This document shows, piece after piece, positions 6,599 to 13,865 of a DNA stretch of 35,928 nt. Position numbers and translations under genes: made by a program. The notes under the pieces were generated by a model that did not search any database, was not told where the DNA came from, and worked only from the letters and a program-made list of their open reading frames with translations. How positions within the stretch are numbered: the stretch's first letter is position 1; each line of letters opens with the position of its first letter. The DNA is from CAZRVH01 sp964603635 (GTDB taxonomy: Bacteria > Patescibacteriota > Gracilibacteria > Peribacterales > Peribacteraceae): NCBI GenBank assembly GCA_964603635.1, contig CAZRVH010000012.1:1-35928 (forward strand). Reading direction: 5' to 3'.

Positions 6599-7915
6599 AT
6601 GATGCGTACCACGGTCCGAACCGCCGCCGCTTCCTGCGCAACCTTCGCCGCCCTCTTCTCGATGCATGCCGCATTCGCCCAATCGGAAGAAACGCCTATT
6701 GCGTCGGAAGAACAGCATTCCGCCGCGAGCGTCGAGCCGAATGTTCTCTTGATCGAACAGCGGGCCATCGATTTTCCGCTTGGCACCTGGACACTCCTGA
6801 GACCGGGCGGGGTGGAGAAAATCACGGGCAAATCGGATGCCAAGACCGTGGCGGACCTTCCGGCGGGCAGCTACACGCTTATCGCGGAACCGCCGGACGG
6901 AGCATCGTCGGTCATCACGGTGTATTCCGGCGATGCAGTGGTCAAGGAGGTGAGCAGTACGCAGGCCAACCTGACGCTGTCGGGAGGGGAAACCTATACG
7001 ATGACCATCCGGTATTACAAAACGAAGGTGGGAAGCGTGACGGTGAACAGCGATCCGCAGGGAATGGGGTTCACCCTGTACGGACCCAATGAAATGATCG
7101 AGGAGGGTATCACGCCGGCTTCCTTCGAGGGAGCGCCGGAGGGGCAATACAAGCTGCAGTACAAGGCATTGGAAGGATGCGTCACGCCGAAGCCGCTTGC
7201 GGACCAGTTGAAAGCGGACGGACGCATCGGCTTCACCATCGAAATCCAGTGCGCCACGGCGGACAAGATGCGGCAGGAACAAGGTCCGGACGAGCGCGAA
7301 CCGAACCTGCAGGTATCGATCGACGGAAAGACGCTGACGATGGGCGACGTCGCGAAGAGCGCATGGTATTCCAGCGCCGTATTCGATACAGTGAAAAAGG
7401 GAGTGCTTTCCGGGTACAGGAACGAACAAGGCGAGCTCACCGGGGAATTCGGTCCCGGCAACAGCGTGACCATCGCGGAACTTGCGAAAATCGCCCATAA
7501 GATCGGAAGTGTCAGCGAAGAGGCGTTTGTCGGCCAGAACCCCGCAAACCCCCTCGCGGTCAACATCTGGGCCACGCCGTTCTTCGCCTCGGCGGAGAGC
7601 CGCGGATGGACGATCTTCGACCATGGAGAACCGTATGTCGATCCCGCGAGGCCCGCGACCCGCGGCGAAGTGCTCATGACACTCCTGCAGGTCCTGGAAA
7701 TCCCCTTGGAGTGGCAGACGGGCGAGCTCTTCACCGATGTCACCGTGCGCACGCCGTACGCGGCCGCCGTGGAAACCGCCGCGAAGAAAGAAATCGTGGA
7801 AGGACGGAAAGATGCCGATGGAAAGCCCTTGAATCTCTTCGGGCCGGAAGACCCCATCAACCGCGCGGAAATGGCAAAACTGCTGGTGACGGTGATCAAT
7901 AAGTATAAAAAATAG
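6599..7915 (+). CDS. Secreted PEGA and SLH domain surface protein
   Basis: 438 residues. A signal peptide (MMRTTVRTAAASCATFAALF, cleavage likely after AFA near residue 27) directs export. Residues about 145-195 match a PEGA-type beta domain (GSVTVNSDPQGMGFTLYG, then TPASFEGAPEGQYKLQY). The C-terminal half carries about three SLH units: about 245-300 (WYSSAVFDTVKKGVLSGY), a middle one with AESRGWTIFDHGEPYVDPAR and TRGEVLMTLLQ, and the last with FTDVTVRTPYAAAVETAAKK and INRAEMAKLLVTVI. SLH domains attach proteins non-covalently to pyruvylated cell-wall polymers, and a CsaB-like pyruvyl transferase is encoded at 19827-20792. Two adjacent ATGs (6599, 6602) are possible starts. Confidence 0.88.
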   Translation: MMRTTVRTAAASCATFAALFSMHAAFAQSEETPIASEEQHSAASVEPNVLLIEQRAIDFPLGTWTLLRPGGVEKITGKSDAKTVADLPAGSYTLIAEPPDGASSVITVYSGDAVVKEVSSTQANLTLSGGETYTMTIRYYKTKVGSVTVNSDPQGMGFTLYGPNEMIEEGITPASFEGAPEGQYKLQYKALEGCVTPKPLADQLKADGRIGFTIEIQCATADKMRQEQGPDEREPNLQVSIDGKTLTMGDVAKSAWYSSAVFDTVKKGVLSGYRNEQGELTGEFGPGNSVTIAELAKIAHKIGSVSEEAFVGQNPANPLAVNIWATPFFASAESRGWTIFDHGEPYVDPARPATRGEVLMTLLQVLEIPLEWQTGELFTDVTVRTPYAAAVETAAKKEIVEGRKDADGKPLNLFGPEDPINRAEMAKLLVTVINKYKK

Positions 7916-7918
7916 GAG

Positions 7919-7986
7919 CCAGCTTGTTGCTTGTAGCTTGTAGAAATTAACCGCTACAAGCTACCAACTACAAAGCCACAAGCTAA
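7919..7986. repeat. Word palindrome E (TAGCTTGT words)
   Basis: Left arm AGCTTGTTGCTTGTAGCTTG; right arm 7951-7986 carries CTACAAGCTACCAACTACAA and ends ACAAGCTAA. It fills the gap between two convergent genes, four bases after the SLH gene stop. It contains the murC TAG stop codon (7983-7985) within its right arm. Confidence 0.8.
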
Positions 7987-9260
7987 TCTTTCATCATCTT
8001 CGTCGCCAAATTCGTGATCGTGCCGGCACCCATGCATACGAGCACGTCGCCGGGTTTCACCTCCTCGCGCAGCAATGCCTCCGTGTTCTCCAACCCCTTT
8101 CCATTGCGGGTTTCCACGTTGCTTTCGCGTGCTACATCATGCAGGAACGCATCGAGATCCACTTCGCCGTTTTCGATATGGCCGCGGGCGTTGTAAATAT
8201 CCGGCATGATCACCAGGTCCGCGTCTGAAAACGCGGGAAGGAAATCCGCGTAGAGCTTTTTCGTACGGTCATGCGTGTGCGGCTGGAACGCGAGGACGAT
8301 CCTTTTGTCCGGGTACTTCTCTCGGATTCCCTGCAACGATGCCCTGATCTCCACCGGATGATGCGCATAATCATCGATGACCGGAATGCCGCCCGCGATC
8401 TCCCCTTTCAGCTCCATGCGTCGCCACGTTCCCTTGAAACCGGAAACGCTCTTGAGCGCGACGTCATGCGCAATTCCGAGGTACGACGCGAGCGCCAATA
8501 CAAGCTGCGCGTTTGCCTGCATGTGCTTTCCCGGCACGGAGAGCGCGGGCAAGGGAATGGTGTCGGCATCGATGTATGCGCGTCCCGCTTTCTTCACCAC
8601 GTCTTTGCTCTGCGGATCCGTGAGGTGCGCGATCACCATGCCCCCCTGTTTCGGAACCTTTTGCAAGAATTCCACGAACGCCTCCTGGTATTCACGCAAC
8701 GATCCGTACGCATCGAAGTGGTCGCCGTCCACGTTGGTCATCAGGACGATCATCGGCGAGAGATGGAAGAAATCGCGTTTGTATTCGCATGCTTCGACGA
8801 CGAAATCACCCGTTCCTTCGCGCCAGTTGCGTCCGTCCAAATCAGGCGACTTCGTGCCGACGATCACGCGCGGATCTCTGCCCGCATCCAGCAGCAGCTT
8901 CGCGACCATCGCGGTGGTCGTGGATTTGCCGTGCGTGCCGCAGACCGCGATTTCCCTCTTTCCGGGCTCCGCCAATGCGAGTCCGCCGAAATAATTCCTC
9001 GATTCGACTCCCAGCTCCTTCGCCCTTATTCGCTCCGGAGCATCCGGAGGAAGCGCTTCCGAATAGAGGAAGAGATCGATGTCATCGGGAATGCACGAAC
9101 CGTCTTGGTTCAAAAAGATGGCAATACCCTGCGAACGCAGGTCTTCCAGCAAGGCGCTGTCCACGCGGTCGCTTCCCATCACTTCATGACCCGAATGTTT
9201 CAGAAGCGCCGCCAATGCGCTGAGTCCGATACCGCCGATTCCGGAGCAATAAATCTTCAT
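7983..9260 (-). CDS. murC: UDP-N-acetylmuramate--L-alanine ligase
   Basis: Adds L-alanine to UDP-MurNAc with ATP, the first amino acid of the peptidoglycan stem peptide. 425 residues, a little short of the usual 450-490. Starts MKIYCSGIGGIGLSALA, the N-terminal Rossmann nucleotide-sugar site. The Mur ligase P-loop is AVCGTHGKSTTT. EACEYKRDFF and NVDGDHFDAYGS belong to the central domain. DDYAHHPVEI and AFQPHTHDRTK belong to the C-terminal domain and are typical of MurC. ATG 9260 is chosen because it gives the standard N-terminus and lies six bases from a -10 hexamer. It stands apart from a larger dcw cluster. Confidence 0.94.
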   Translation of the reverse strand: MKIYCSGIGGIGLSALAALLKHSGHEVMGSDRVDSALLEDLRSQGIAIFLNQDGSCIPDDIDLFLYSEALPPDAPERIRAKELGVESRNYFGGLALAEPGKREIAVCGTHGKSTTTAMVAKLLLDAGRDPRVIVGTKSPDLDGRNWREGTGDFVVEACEYKRDFFHLSPMIVLMTNVDGDHFDAYGSLREYQEAFVEFLQKVPKQGGMVIAHLTDPQSKDVVKKAGRAYIDADTIPLPALSVPGKHMQANAQLVLALASYLGIAHDVALKSVSGFKGTWRRMELKGEIAGGIPVIDDYAHHPVEIRASLQGIREKYPDKRIVLAFQPHTHDRTKKLYADFLPAFSDADLVIMPDIYNARGHIENGEVDLDAFLHDVARESNVETRNGKGLENTEALLREEVKPGDVLVCMGAGTITNLATKMMKD

Positions 9261-9266
9261 GGAAAT

Positions 9267-9276
9267 AGTGTACACT
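9267..9276. promoter_or_regulatory. Palindromic -10 element shared by murC and the divergent FtsB-like gene
   Basis: AGTGTACACT is a perfect 10-bp palindrome, so TACACT reads on both strands. On the minus strand it ends six bases before the murC ATG. On the plus strand it lies 45 bases before the FtsB-like ATG. No convincing -35 is visible on either side. Confidence 0.4.
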
Positions 9277-9321
9277 ACCGATACGGCGCGAGAGAATGCG
9301 CACGTCTTCCATTTGTCCAGC

Positions 9322-9768
9322 ATGCCCTATAACCGCGACATAGAGCCGATCAGCAAACAACTGACTATCGTCATCGGCCTTACGGTGGTGGGCTTCATGG
9401 CATTCGGATTGGCGCTCTCCTTTTACCGGAACATCCTTTTCGAAAAGACCCTTCTGGACTTGGCCGACCAGAATAACAATATCGCGAAAACGATCGAACA
9501 GGGATATAGCGACCTGGAATACTTCCGCTCGGCGCAGTACAAAGACAAGTACGCGAAGGAAAACCTGGACAAATACAATCCCGGCGAAAGCGTCATCATC
9601 ATTACCCAAGCGCCGGATGCGCCGGATATCCTGGAAAACGACGCGGTCAAAGCGGAGCGCAAGGAAGCGGCATACCAGGAATTACTGCAGAGCATGCCCG
9701 TATGGGATCACTGGAAACTGTACCTGTTCCGGAGGGGAGAGATCGAGAAGTTGAAGGAAAAGCTGTAA
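9322..9768 (+). CDS. FtsB/DivIC-like septum formation protein
   Basis: 148 residues from ATG 9322. Short cytoplasmic N-terminus, one transmembrane helix (LTIVIGLTVVGFMAFGLALSF), then a helical region likely to form a coiled coil (ILFEKTLLDLADQNNNIAKT), followed by DLEYFRSAQYKDKYAKENLD. This is the order of small FtsB/DivIC division proteins: TM, coiled coil, short beta tail with a conserved 'IE..AR..LG..pGE' region. Here KYNPGESVIII fills the last position. These proteins link septal peptidoglycan synthesis with the divisome, and the position beside murC fits. Assignment rests on topology and the PGE motif. Confidence 0.65.
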   Translation: MPYNRDIEPISKQLTIVIGLTVVGFMAFGLALSFYRNILFEKTLLDLADQNNNIAKTIEQGYSDLEYFRSAQYKDKYAKENLDKYNPGESVIIITQAPDAPDILENDAVKAERKEAAYQELLQSMPVWDHWKLYLFRRGEIEKLKEKL

Positions 9769-9783
9769 GTCTGCGTCTGCGGC

Positions 9784-9812
9784 TTGCAACTCCCCTCTTT
9801 CTACTGCACAAT
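9784..9812 (+). promoter_or_regulatory. Candidate promoter of the initiator tRNA
   Basis: TTGCAA (9784-9789), 17-base spacer, CACAAT (9807-9812). The predicted start is just before the tRNA at 9824. Confidence 0.5.
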
Positions 9813-9823
9813 GGCGGCTCCGT

Positions 9824-9900
<77 letters not shown>

Positions 9901-9958
9901 ATTCAACCAAAACAACCCTTTTCGACCCTCAAAACCCGTAAAAGCGGCTAAATTAACC

Positions 9959-9986
9959 TTGCAAGGCACTCAATTTTCCCTACAAT
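9959..9986 (+). promoter_or_regulatory. Candidate rpmA promoter
   Basis: TTGCAA (9959-9964), 16-base spacer, TACAAT (9981-9986). The rpmA ATG is nine bases further, predicting a leader of about three bases. The same TTGCAA-16-TACAAT arrangement recurs before the Excalibur gene. Confidence 0.65.
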
Positions 9987-9995
9987 GCCCGCACT

Positions 9996-10274
9996 ATGGC
10001 ACATAAGAAAGCAGGAGGCACCAGTGAAAACGGCCGAGACAGTCGGGCGAAACGACGTGGCGTAAAGCGCTTCGGAGGCCAGACCGTGAATGCCGGCGAG
10101 GTTCTTATTCGCCAGAAGGGATACTGGTACCGCCCGGGAAAGAACACGTACGTGGGCAAGGATTTCACCATCCATGCCACCGTTCCGGGAGTCGTGACGT
10201 TCTCCAAGAAGAAAGTGACGTCCTTCAGCGGTTCCCGCCACAAGACGACGGTCATCAACATCGAGCCGAAATAA
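9996..10274 (+). CDS. rpmA: 50S ribosomal protein L27
   Basis: 92 residues. MAHKKAGGTSENGRDSRAKR and GVKRFGGQTVNAGEVLIRQKG match the L27 N-terminal arm that reaches toward the peptidyl transferase centre and the conserved following strand. The core ends GKDFTIHATVPGVVTF. The protein begins directly with MAHKKAGG, so it lacks the cleavable N-terminal extension found in Firmicutes L27. The usual neighbours rplU and obg are absent; the gene stands alone after the tRNA. Expression is likely from its own leaderless-type promoter. Confidence 0.96.
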   Translation: MAHKKAGGTSENGRDSRAKRRGVKRFGGQTVNAGEVLIRQKGYWYRPGKNTYVGKDFTIHATVPGVVTFSKKKVTSFSGSRHKTTVINIEPK

Positions 10275-10276
10275 TC

Positions 10277-10400
10277 GGTTTGGAATGTTGACGAGGTTAT
10301 CAAGGTTCACAAGGTTGGCCTGATTTTTAGCGTATGTAAAACGGAGAATGTTTACATGTTCACCTCGCAAACCTTCCAAACTTTGTACACGTCCCAAACC
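10277..10400. repeat. Word palindrome F (AAGGTTCACAAGGTT words)
   Basis: Left arm 10277-10318 (GGTTTGGAATGTTGACGAGG and onward) and right arm 10350-10400 (ending CAAACTTTGTACACGTCCCA then AACC) are imperfect reverse complements. The loop carries a small nested hairpin (TGTAAA/TTTACA). It begins two bases after the rpmA stop codon. Confidence 0.75.
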
Positions 10401-10444
10401 CCCTTTCCCTTTTCCCCTTTGCCTTTTCCCCGTACCATACCGCC

Positions 10445-11125
10445 ATGTCCGAAATGGGATTCGAATCATCGGCACCATCCGAAGACGGCGGCAACGCGGC
10501 GGAAGGATTGAGCGAACAGGCGAAAGCCAAATTCGCGGCGGGCCAGGCAGCCATGGTGCAGATCCAAAAAGAGGAAAAAAAGGCGAAGAAGAAGGACGAC
10601 GGCGTCGCACAGGTCATTTTGCAATTCCTGACGGACGACCAGCGCACGCATTTGGCGACATTGATCGCGCGGCTCGTCGCCAGGGACTGTCCATCCCCTT
10701 TTATCCTGTCCATCTTGTCGCTCATCAACGGGGATTGCCGCAAGGTGGTCGAGGAGTATTTGAAAGAACAGGGATCGGACGATACGTCCGGCGAAACATT
10801 GCCGACCGTCCAAGGCAACGAACTGACCGACGAGAACGAGTCATTCGCATTGTGGATCGTGCGTATGCAACAGGTGTTGGGAGCCGATAGTGCCAAGATC
10901 ATCAAGGCGCTGCTCGTGGAAGACGGCAACATCGACGGAACCGTGCTGCAAGTCACCGCGTTCGTGTTGCAGGATTACCTGGAGCAATCCGGAAAAAAGC
11001 CGCAGTTCGACGAAGTGCAGGCACTCTCCATCAACATCCTCCAGTCCGTCTTCACGAAATTCATGGAACACGGGCATTTGGAAGAAAACAAAAAAGACGA
11101 TACCGAGGAAACGGCTGCAATGTGA
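10445..11125 (+). CDS. Hypothetical helical protein
   Basis: 226 residues, not recognised. The first 50 residues are low-complexity and charged (QKEEKKAKKKDDG). Two predicted helical regions follow: about 55-115 (VILQFLTDDQRTHLATLIAR, DCRKVVEEYLKEQ) and about 130-210 (ESFALWIVRMQQVLGADSAK, FDEVQALSINILQSVFTKFM). The tail is acidic. No signal peptide or membrane helix, so it is probably cytosolic. A TACCAT hexamer six bases before the ATG could be its -10, with a pyrimidine-rich tract in place of a clear -35. Codon use looks like that of its neighbours. Confidence 0.7.
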   Translation: MSEMGFESSAPSEDGGNAAEGLSEQAKAKFAAGQAAMVQIQKEEKKAKKKDDGVAQVILQFLTDDQRTHLATLIARLVARDCPSPFILSILSLINGDCRKVVEEYLKEQGSDDTSGETLPTVQGNELTDENESFALWIVRMQQVLGADSAKIIKALLVEDGNIDGTVLQVTAFVLQDYLEQSGKKPQFDEVQALSINILQSVFTKFMEHGHLEENKKDDTEETAAM

Positions 11126-11177
11126 GGACGGGCGGCCGCGCAAAGACGGCCCAAGGAACCGGCAATCGTGCAAACGA

Positions 11178-11618
11178 TCATTCTTGATCGTTCACGCCCA
11201 GATCTTGTTTGGCTTTCTCATAATAAGAGAAGACCTGGGAACCGACGACATCATTGATATTCAGGCGGGAAAAGGGCAGTTCATCCACATGCGTGGCATC
11301 CAAAAAAATCACCTGGGCGATGTCCAGCGCCACATGATGCAAAATCATGGTAACGATCCGTTGTTTTTCATCGGGCTCTCCTTCCAACGATTGTATGGAA
11401 GCATGGTCCAACAATGACGCCAAATGGACGTTTTGCGGCAGCACCTCCGCGGTGATTGCCGGAAGAATGCCGCGGATGGCGGAATGAATCCTCATCGCCA
11501 AGGAATCGGGGCCTTCGACACTCAAGACGGCGGCCGCATCTGCGTAAGCATCGGCCAGTTGTATATCAAGGTTATGCTCATGCAAATAGCCGATGCTGTG
11601 ATCTTTATTCAAATCCAT
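11178..11618 (-). CDS. Hypothetical protein downstream of lepA
   Basis: 146 residues from ATG 11618; the longer frame to 11654 adds a cysteine-containing stretch unlike the rest. Not recognised. It is soluble, acidic and mostly helical (DIQLADAYADAAAVLSVEGP, SLAMRIHSAIRGILPAITAE, IVTMILHHVALDIAQVIFLD). No membrane helix or obvious catalytic motif. It is the last gene of a long minus-strand run and converges with the 10445 gene. Confidence 0.65.
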   Translation of the reverse strand: MDLNKDHSIGYLHEHNLDIQLADAYADAAAVLSVEGPDSLAMRIHSAIRGILPAITAEVLPQNVHLASLLDHASIQSLEGEPDEKQRIVTMILHHVALDIAQVIFLDATHVDELPFSRLNINDVVGSQVFSYYEKAKQDLGVNDQE

Positions 11619-11691
11619 AGAATGGATGCGGATCGTTCGACAGACCAATCCCAAGAATCAATACGCAGCGTGAAGCATCAGGAAGAAAATA

Positions 11692-11901
11692 TCAGCTTCT
11701 TTTGTTGCCCTCATTGTAATACATAGCGTTCAAACGCCGATCAGAACCCGGCTCAACGAGACTCCCGAACATGCAATTTCGAAAGCGAGGTATTACCTCT
11801 TTTCTAATAATAAATGGAGGAAGGGGCTGGTTCTTATCTTCTGGAGATGAAGGCACTGCCTCTTCGGATGCCCCTGATTGCTTGTTCACGTCGGACGACA
11901 T
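11692..11901 (-). CDS. Small hypothetical protein after lepA
   Basis: 69 residues from ATG 11901, which is 23 bases after the lepA stop codon and in line with the next gene 73 bases on. The composition is protein-like (QSGASEEAVPSSPEDKNQPL, PPFIIRKEVIPRFRNCMFGS), but no family is recognised and no ribosome site is seen. The same frame stays open upstream through antisense-like lepA sequence, which is probably irrelevant. Confidence 0.45.
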   Translation of the reverse strand: MSSDVNKQSGASEEAVPSSPEDKNQPLPPFIIRKEVIPRFRNCMFGSLVEPGSDRRLNAMYYNEGNKRS

Positions 11902-11924
11902 ACAAGCAGGGTAGCGATTATGCT

Positions 11925-13766
11925 TCAGCGCTGCAACACGCTCAAAAAGGCCTCCTGCGTGAGCGTCACCTTGCCCATCTGTTTCATACGCTTCTTTCCT
12001 TTCTTCTGTTTGTCCAAAAGCTTGTTCTTGCGCGTCACGTCCCCTCCGTACAAATAACCCGTCACATCCTTGCGCATGGCACCGATTGTTTCTCTGGCGA
12101 CGATCTTTCCGCCGATGGCCGCCTGGATGGGGATTTCGAACTGCGCCTTGGGCAACACTTCTTTCAATTTCTTGCACACGATGGAACCCACGTCGTGCGC
12201 CTCGCTCCTGTGGACGATCGTCGACAATGCCTCGGCCGGTTCGCCGAGCAGCAGGATCTGCAATTTCACCAGATCACCCGCGCGGTAGCCGAGCGGTTCA
12301 TAACTCATGGAACCGTATCCTTCCGTTCCGGATTTCAATTTGTCGAAGAAGTCCAGGACGATGGCCTGCAGCGGTACTTCGAATTTGAGGAGCACGCGGT
12401 TCGCATCGAGATATTCCATATGGCGGTAGCTTCCGCGGCGATCCTGGATGAGCGTCATGACGGCGCCCACGTCGGTATCGCGGCAGACGATCTCCAGATC
12501 CACCCACGGCTCGCGCACTTCGGAGATAATGACGGGATCCGGGAAATCGGCGGGATTCGAAATGCGCGCCACATCCGGCTCGTCGGTTTTCATCAGGCTG
12601 GAGCGGATGTATTCGCCCACGTTCTTCGCGACGATCTTCACTTCGTACAATACGCTCGGGGCGGTGACGACCAGGTCGCAATCGTATTCGCGTTCCAATC
12701 GCTCCTGGATGATGTCGAGGTGGAGCAATCCGAGGAACCCGCAGCGAAAGCCGTTTCCAAGCGCGGCATTGCGCTCCGGTTCCATCTGCAAGGCGGCATC
12801 GTTGAGTGACAGCTTTTCGAGAGCGTCGCGTAGGTCGGGATAGCTATCTGCTTCGCTGGGATACAGTCCCGCGAACACCATCGGCTGGACCTGTTTGTAC
12901 CCCGGGAGCTGCTTCAATTCGGAGGAAGACGACACCGTATCTCCCACCGTGACCAGGCGGACATCTTTCAGGCCGGTAACGATGTACCCGATCTGTCCTT
13001 CGGAAAGGGCTTTGTCGGGAACGTAGTGCGGGGAGAAATGCCCCACTTCCTGGATTTCGATTTCGTTCTGCGTACCCAGCAGATGCACTTTTTGCCGCGC
13101 GCCGATACTTCCTTCCATGACGCGCAGATACGCGATCACGCCGCGGTACGGATCCATGAATGCGTCGAAGATGAGAGCGCGCATTGCAGGCCCCCCTCTC
13201 CCCTCGGGAGAGGGGTCGGGGGTGAGGTGCTTCTTCGGCGCGGGAATCCTTTCTATCACGGCATCCAATACTTCCAACACTCCCCTGCCCTCTTTCGCGG
13301 AAATCCTCAGGATATCTTCTTTTTTGCATCCGAGCAGCTTCACCACTTCCTCACTCACGCGTTCGGGATCCGCGGCGGGAAGGTCGAGTTTGTTCAGGAC
13401 CGGGATGATTTTCAAATCGTGCTCCATCGCCATCGTCAGCACCGCGATCGTCTGGGCTTGGATTCCCTGCGATGCATCGACGAGGAGGATCGCTCCTTCG
13501 CATGCGGCGAGCGAACGGGACACTTCGTAGCGGAAATCGGTGTGGCCCGGCGTGTCGATGAGATTCAGTTCGATATCCTTGTACGACATGCGCACCGGCG
13601 TCAGCTTGATGGTGATGCCGCGCTCGCGCTCCAGGTCCATCATGTCGAGGGTTTGGCTTTTCATCTCGCGCTTTTGCAGCGTTCCCGTGAGTTCGATCAT
13701 GCGGTCGGACAGCGTGGACTTTCCGTGATCAATGTGAGCAATAATGCAGAAGTTTCGAATGTTCAT
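11925..13766 (-). CDS. lepA: Elongation factor 4 (LepA GTPase)
   Basis: Ribosome-bound translational GTPase. 613 residues from ATG 13766, slightly over the usual 600. GTPase motifs: AHIDHGKSTLSDRM (G1), RGITIKLT (G2), DTPGHTDF (G3), NKLDLP (G4). The EF4-specific C-terminal domain is present (VHRSEAHDVGSIVCKKLKEV, AIGGKIVARETIGAMRKDVT, DVTRKNKLLDKQKKGKKRMK). Residues about 181-193 (HLTPDPSPEGRGG) replace the usual short linker between GTPase domain and domain II; they are encoded by a palindromic repeat inserted in frame. The start was set at MNIRNFCIIAHIDHGKS because the upstream extension is translated intergenic repeat. Confidence 0.96.
   Translation of the reverse strand: MNIRNFCIIAHIDHGKSTLSDRMIELTGTLQKREMKSQTLDMMDLERERGITIKLTPVRMSYKDIELNLIDTPGHTDFRYEVSRSLAACEGAILLVDASQGIQAQTIAVLTMAMEHDLKIIPVLNKLDLPAADPERVSEEVVKLLGCKKEDILRISAKEGRGVLEVLDAVIERIPAPKKHLTPDPSPEGRGGPAMRALIFDAFMDPYRGVIAYLRVMEGSIGARQKVHLLGTQNEIEIQEVGHFSPHYVPDKALSEGQIGYIVTGLKDVRLVTVGDTVSSSSELKQLPGYKQVQPMVFAGLYPSEADSYPDLRDALEKLSLNDAALQMEPERNAALGNGFRCGFLGLLHLDIIQERLEREYDCDLVVTAPSVLYEVKIVAKNVGEYIRSSLMKTDEPDVARISNPADFPDPVIISEVREPWVDLEIVCRDTDVGAVMTLIQDRRGSYRHMEYLDANRVLLKFEVPLQAIVLDFFDKLKSGTEGYGSMSYEPLGYRAGDLVKLQILLLGEPAEALSTIVHRSEAHDVGSIVCKKLKEVLPKAQFEIPIQAAIGGKIVARETIGAMRKDVTGYLYGGDVTRKNKLLDKQKKGKKRMKQMGKVTLTQEAFLSVLQR
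13190..13227. repeat. Palindromic repeat inserted in frame in lepA
   Basis: CCCCTCTCCC (13193-13202) and GGGAGAGGGG (13206-13215) form a perfect 10-bp stem with a three-base loop, flanked by CCCCCGAC/CTCACC-type bases on the minus strand. This is the very common 'CTCACCCCCGACCCCTCTCCC' intergenic repeat, here translated as LTPDPSPEGRG. Confidence 0.85.
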
Positions 13767-13772
13767 AAAGGT

Positions 13773-13797
13773 TGTCATTCCGAGCGAAGTCGGGGGA
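13773..13797. repeat. TGTCATTCCGAGCG repeat fragment
   Basis: TGTCATTCCGAGCG (13773-13786), followed by AAGTCGGGGGA, matches the left arm of the longer palindrome at 1605. It sits just upstream of the lepA start codon, between lepA and the 822-residue protein gene. Confidence 0.65.
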
Positions 13798-13865
13798 CAT
13801 GAAAGCCGCGCCATGATACAGGAAAACCTAATCGAATCTCCATCGAATGAGCGAATAAAAACGCA

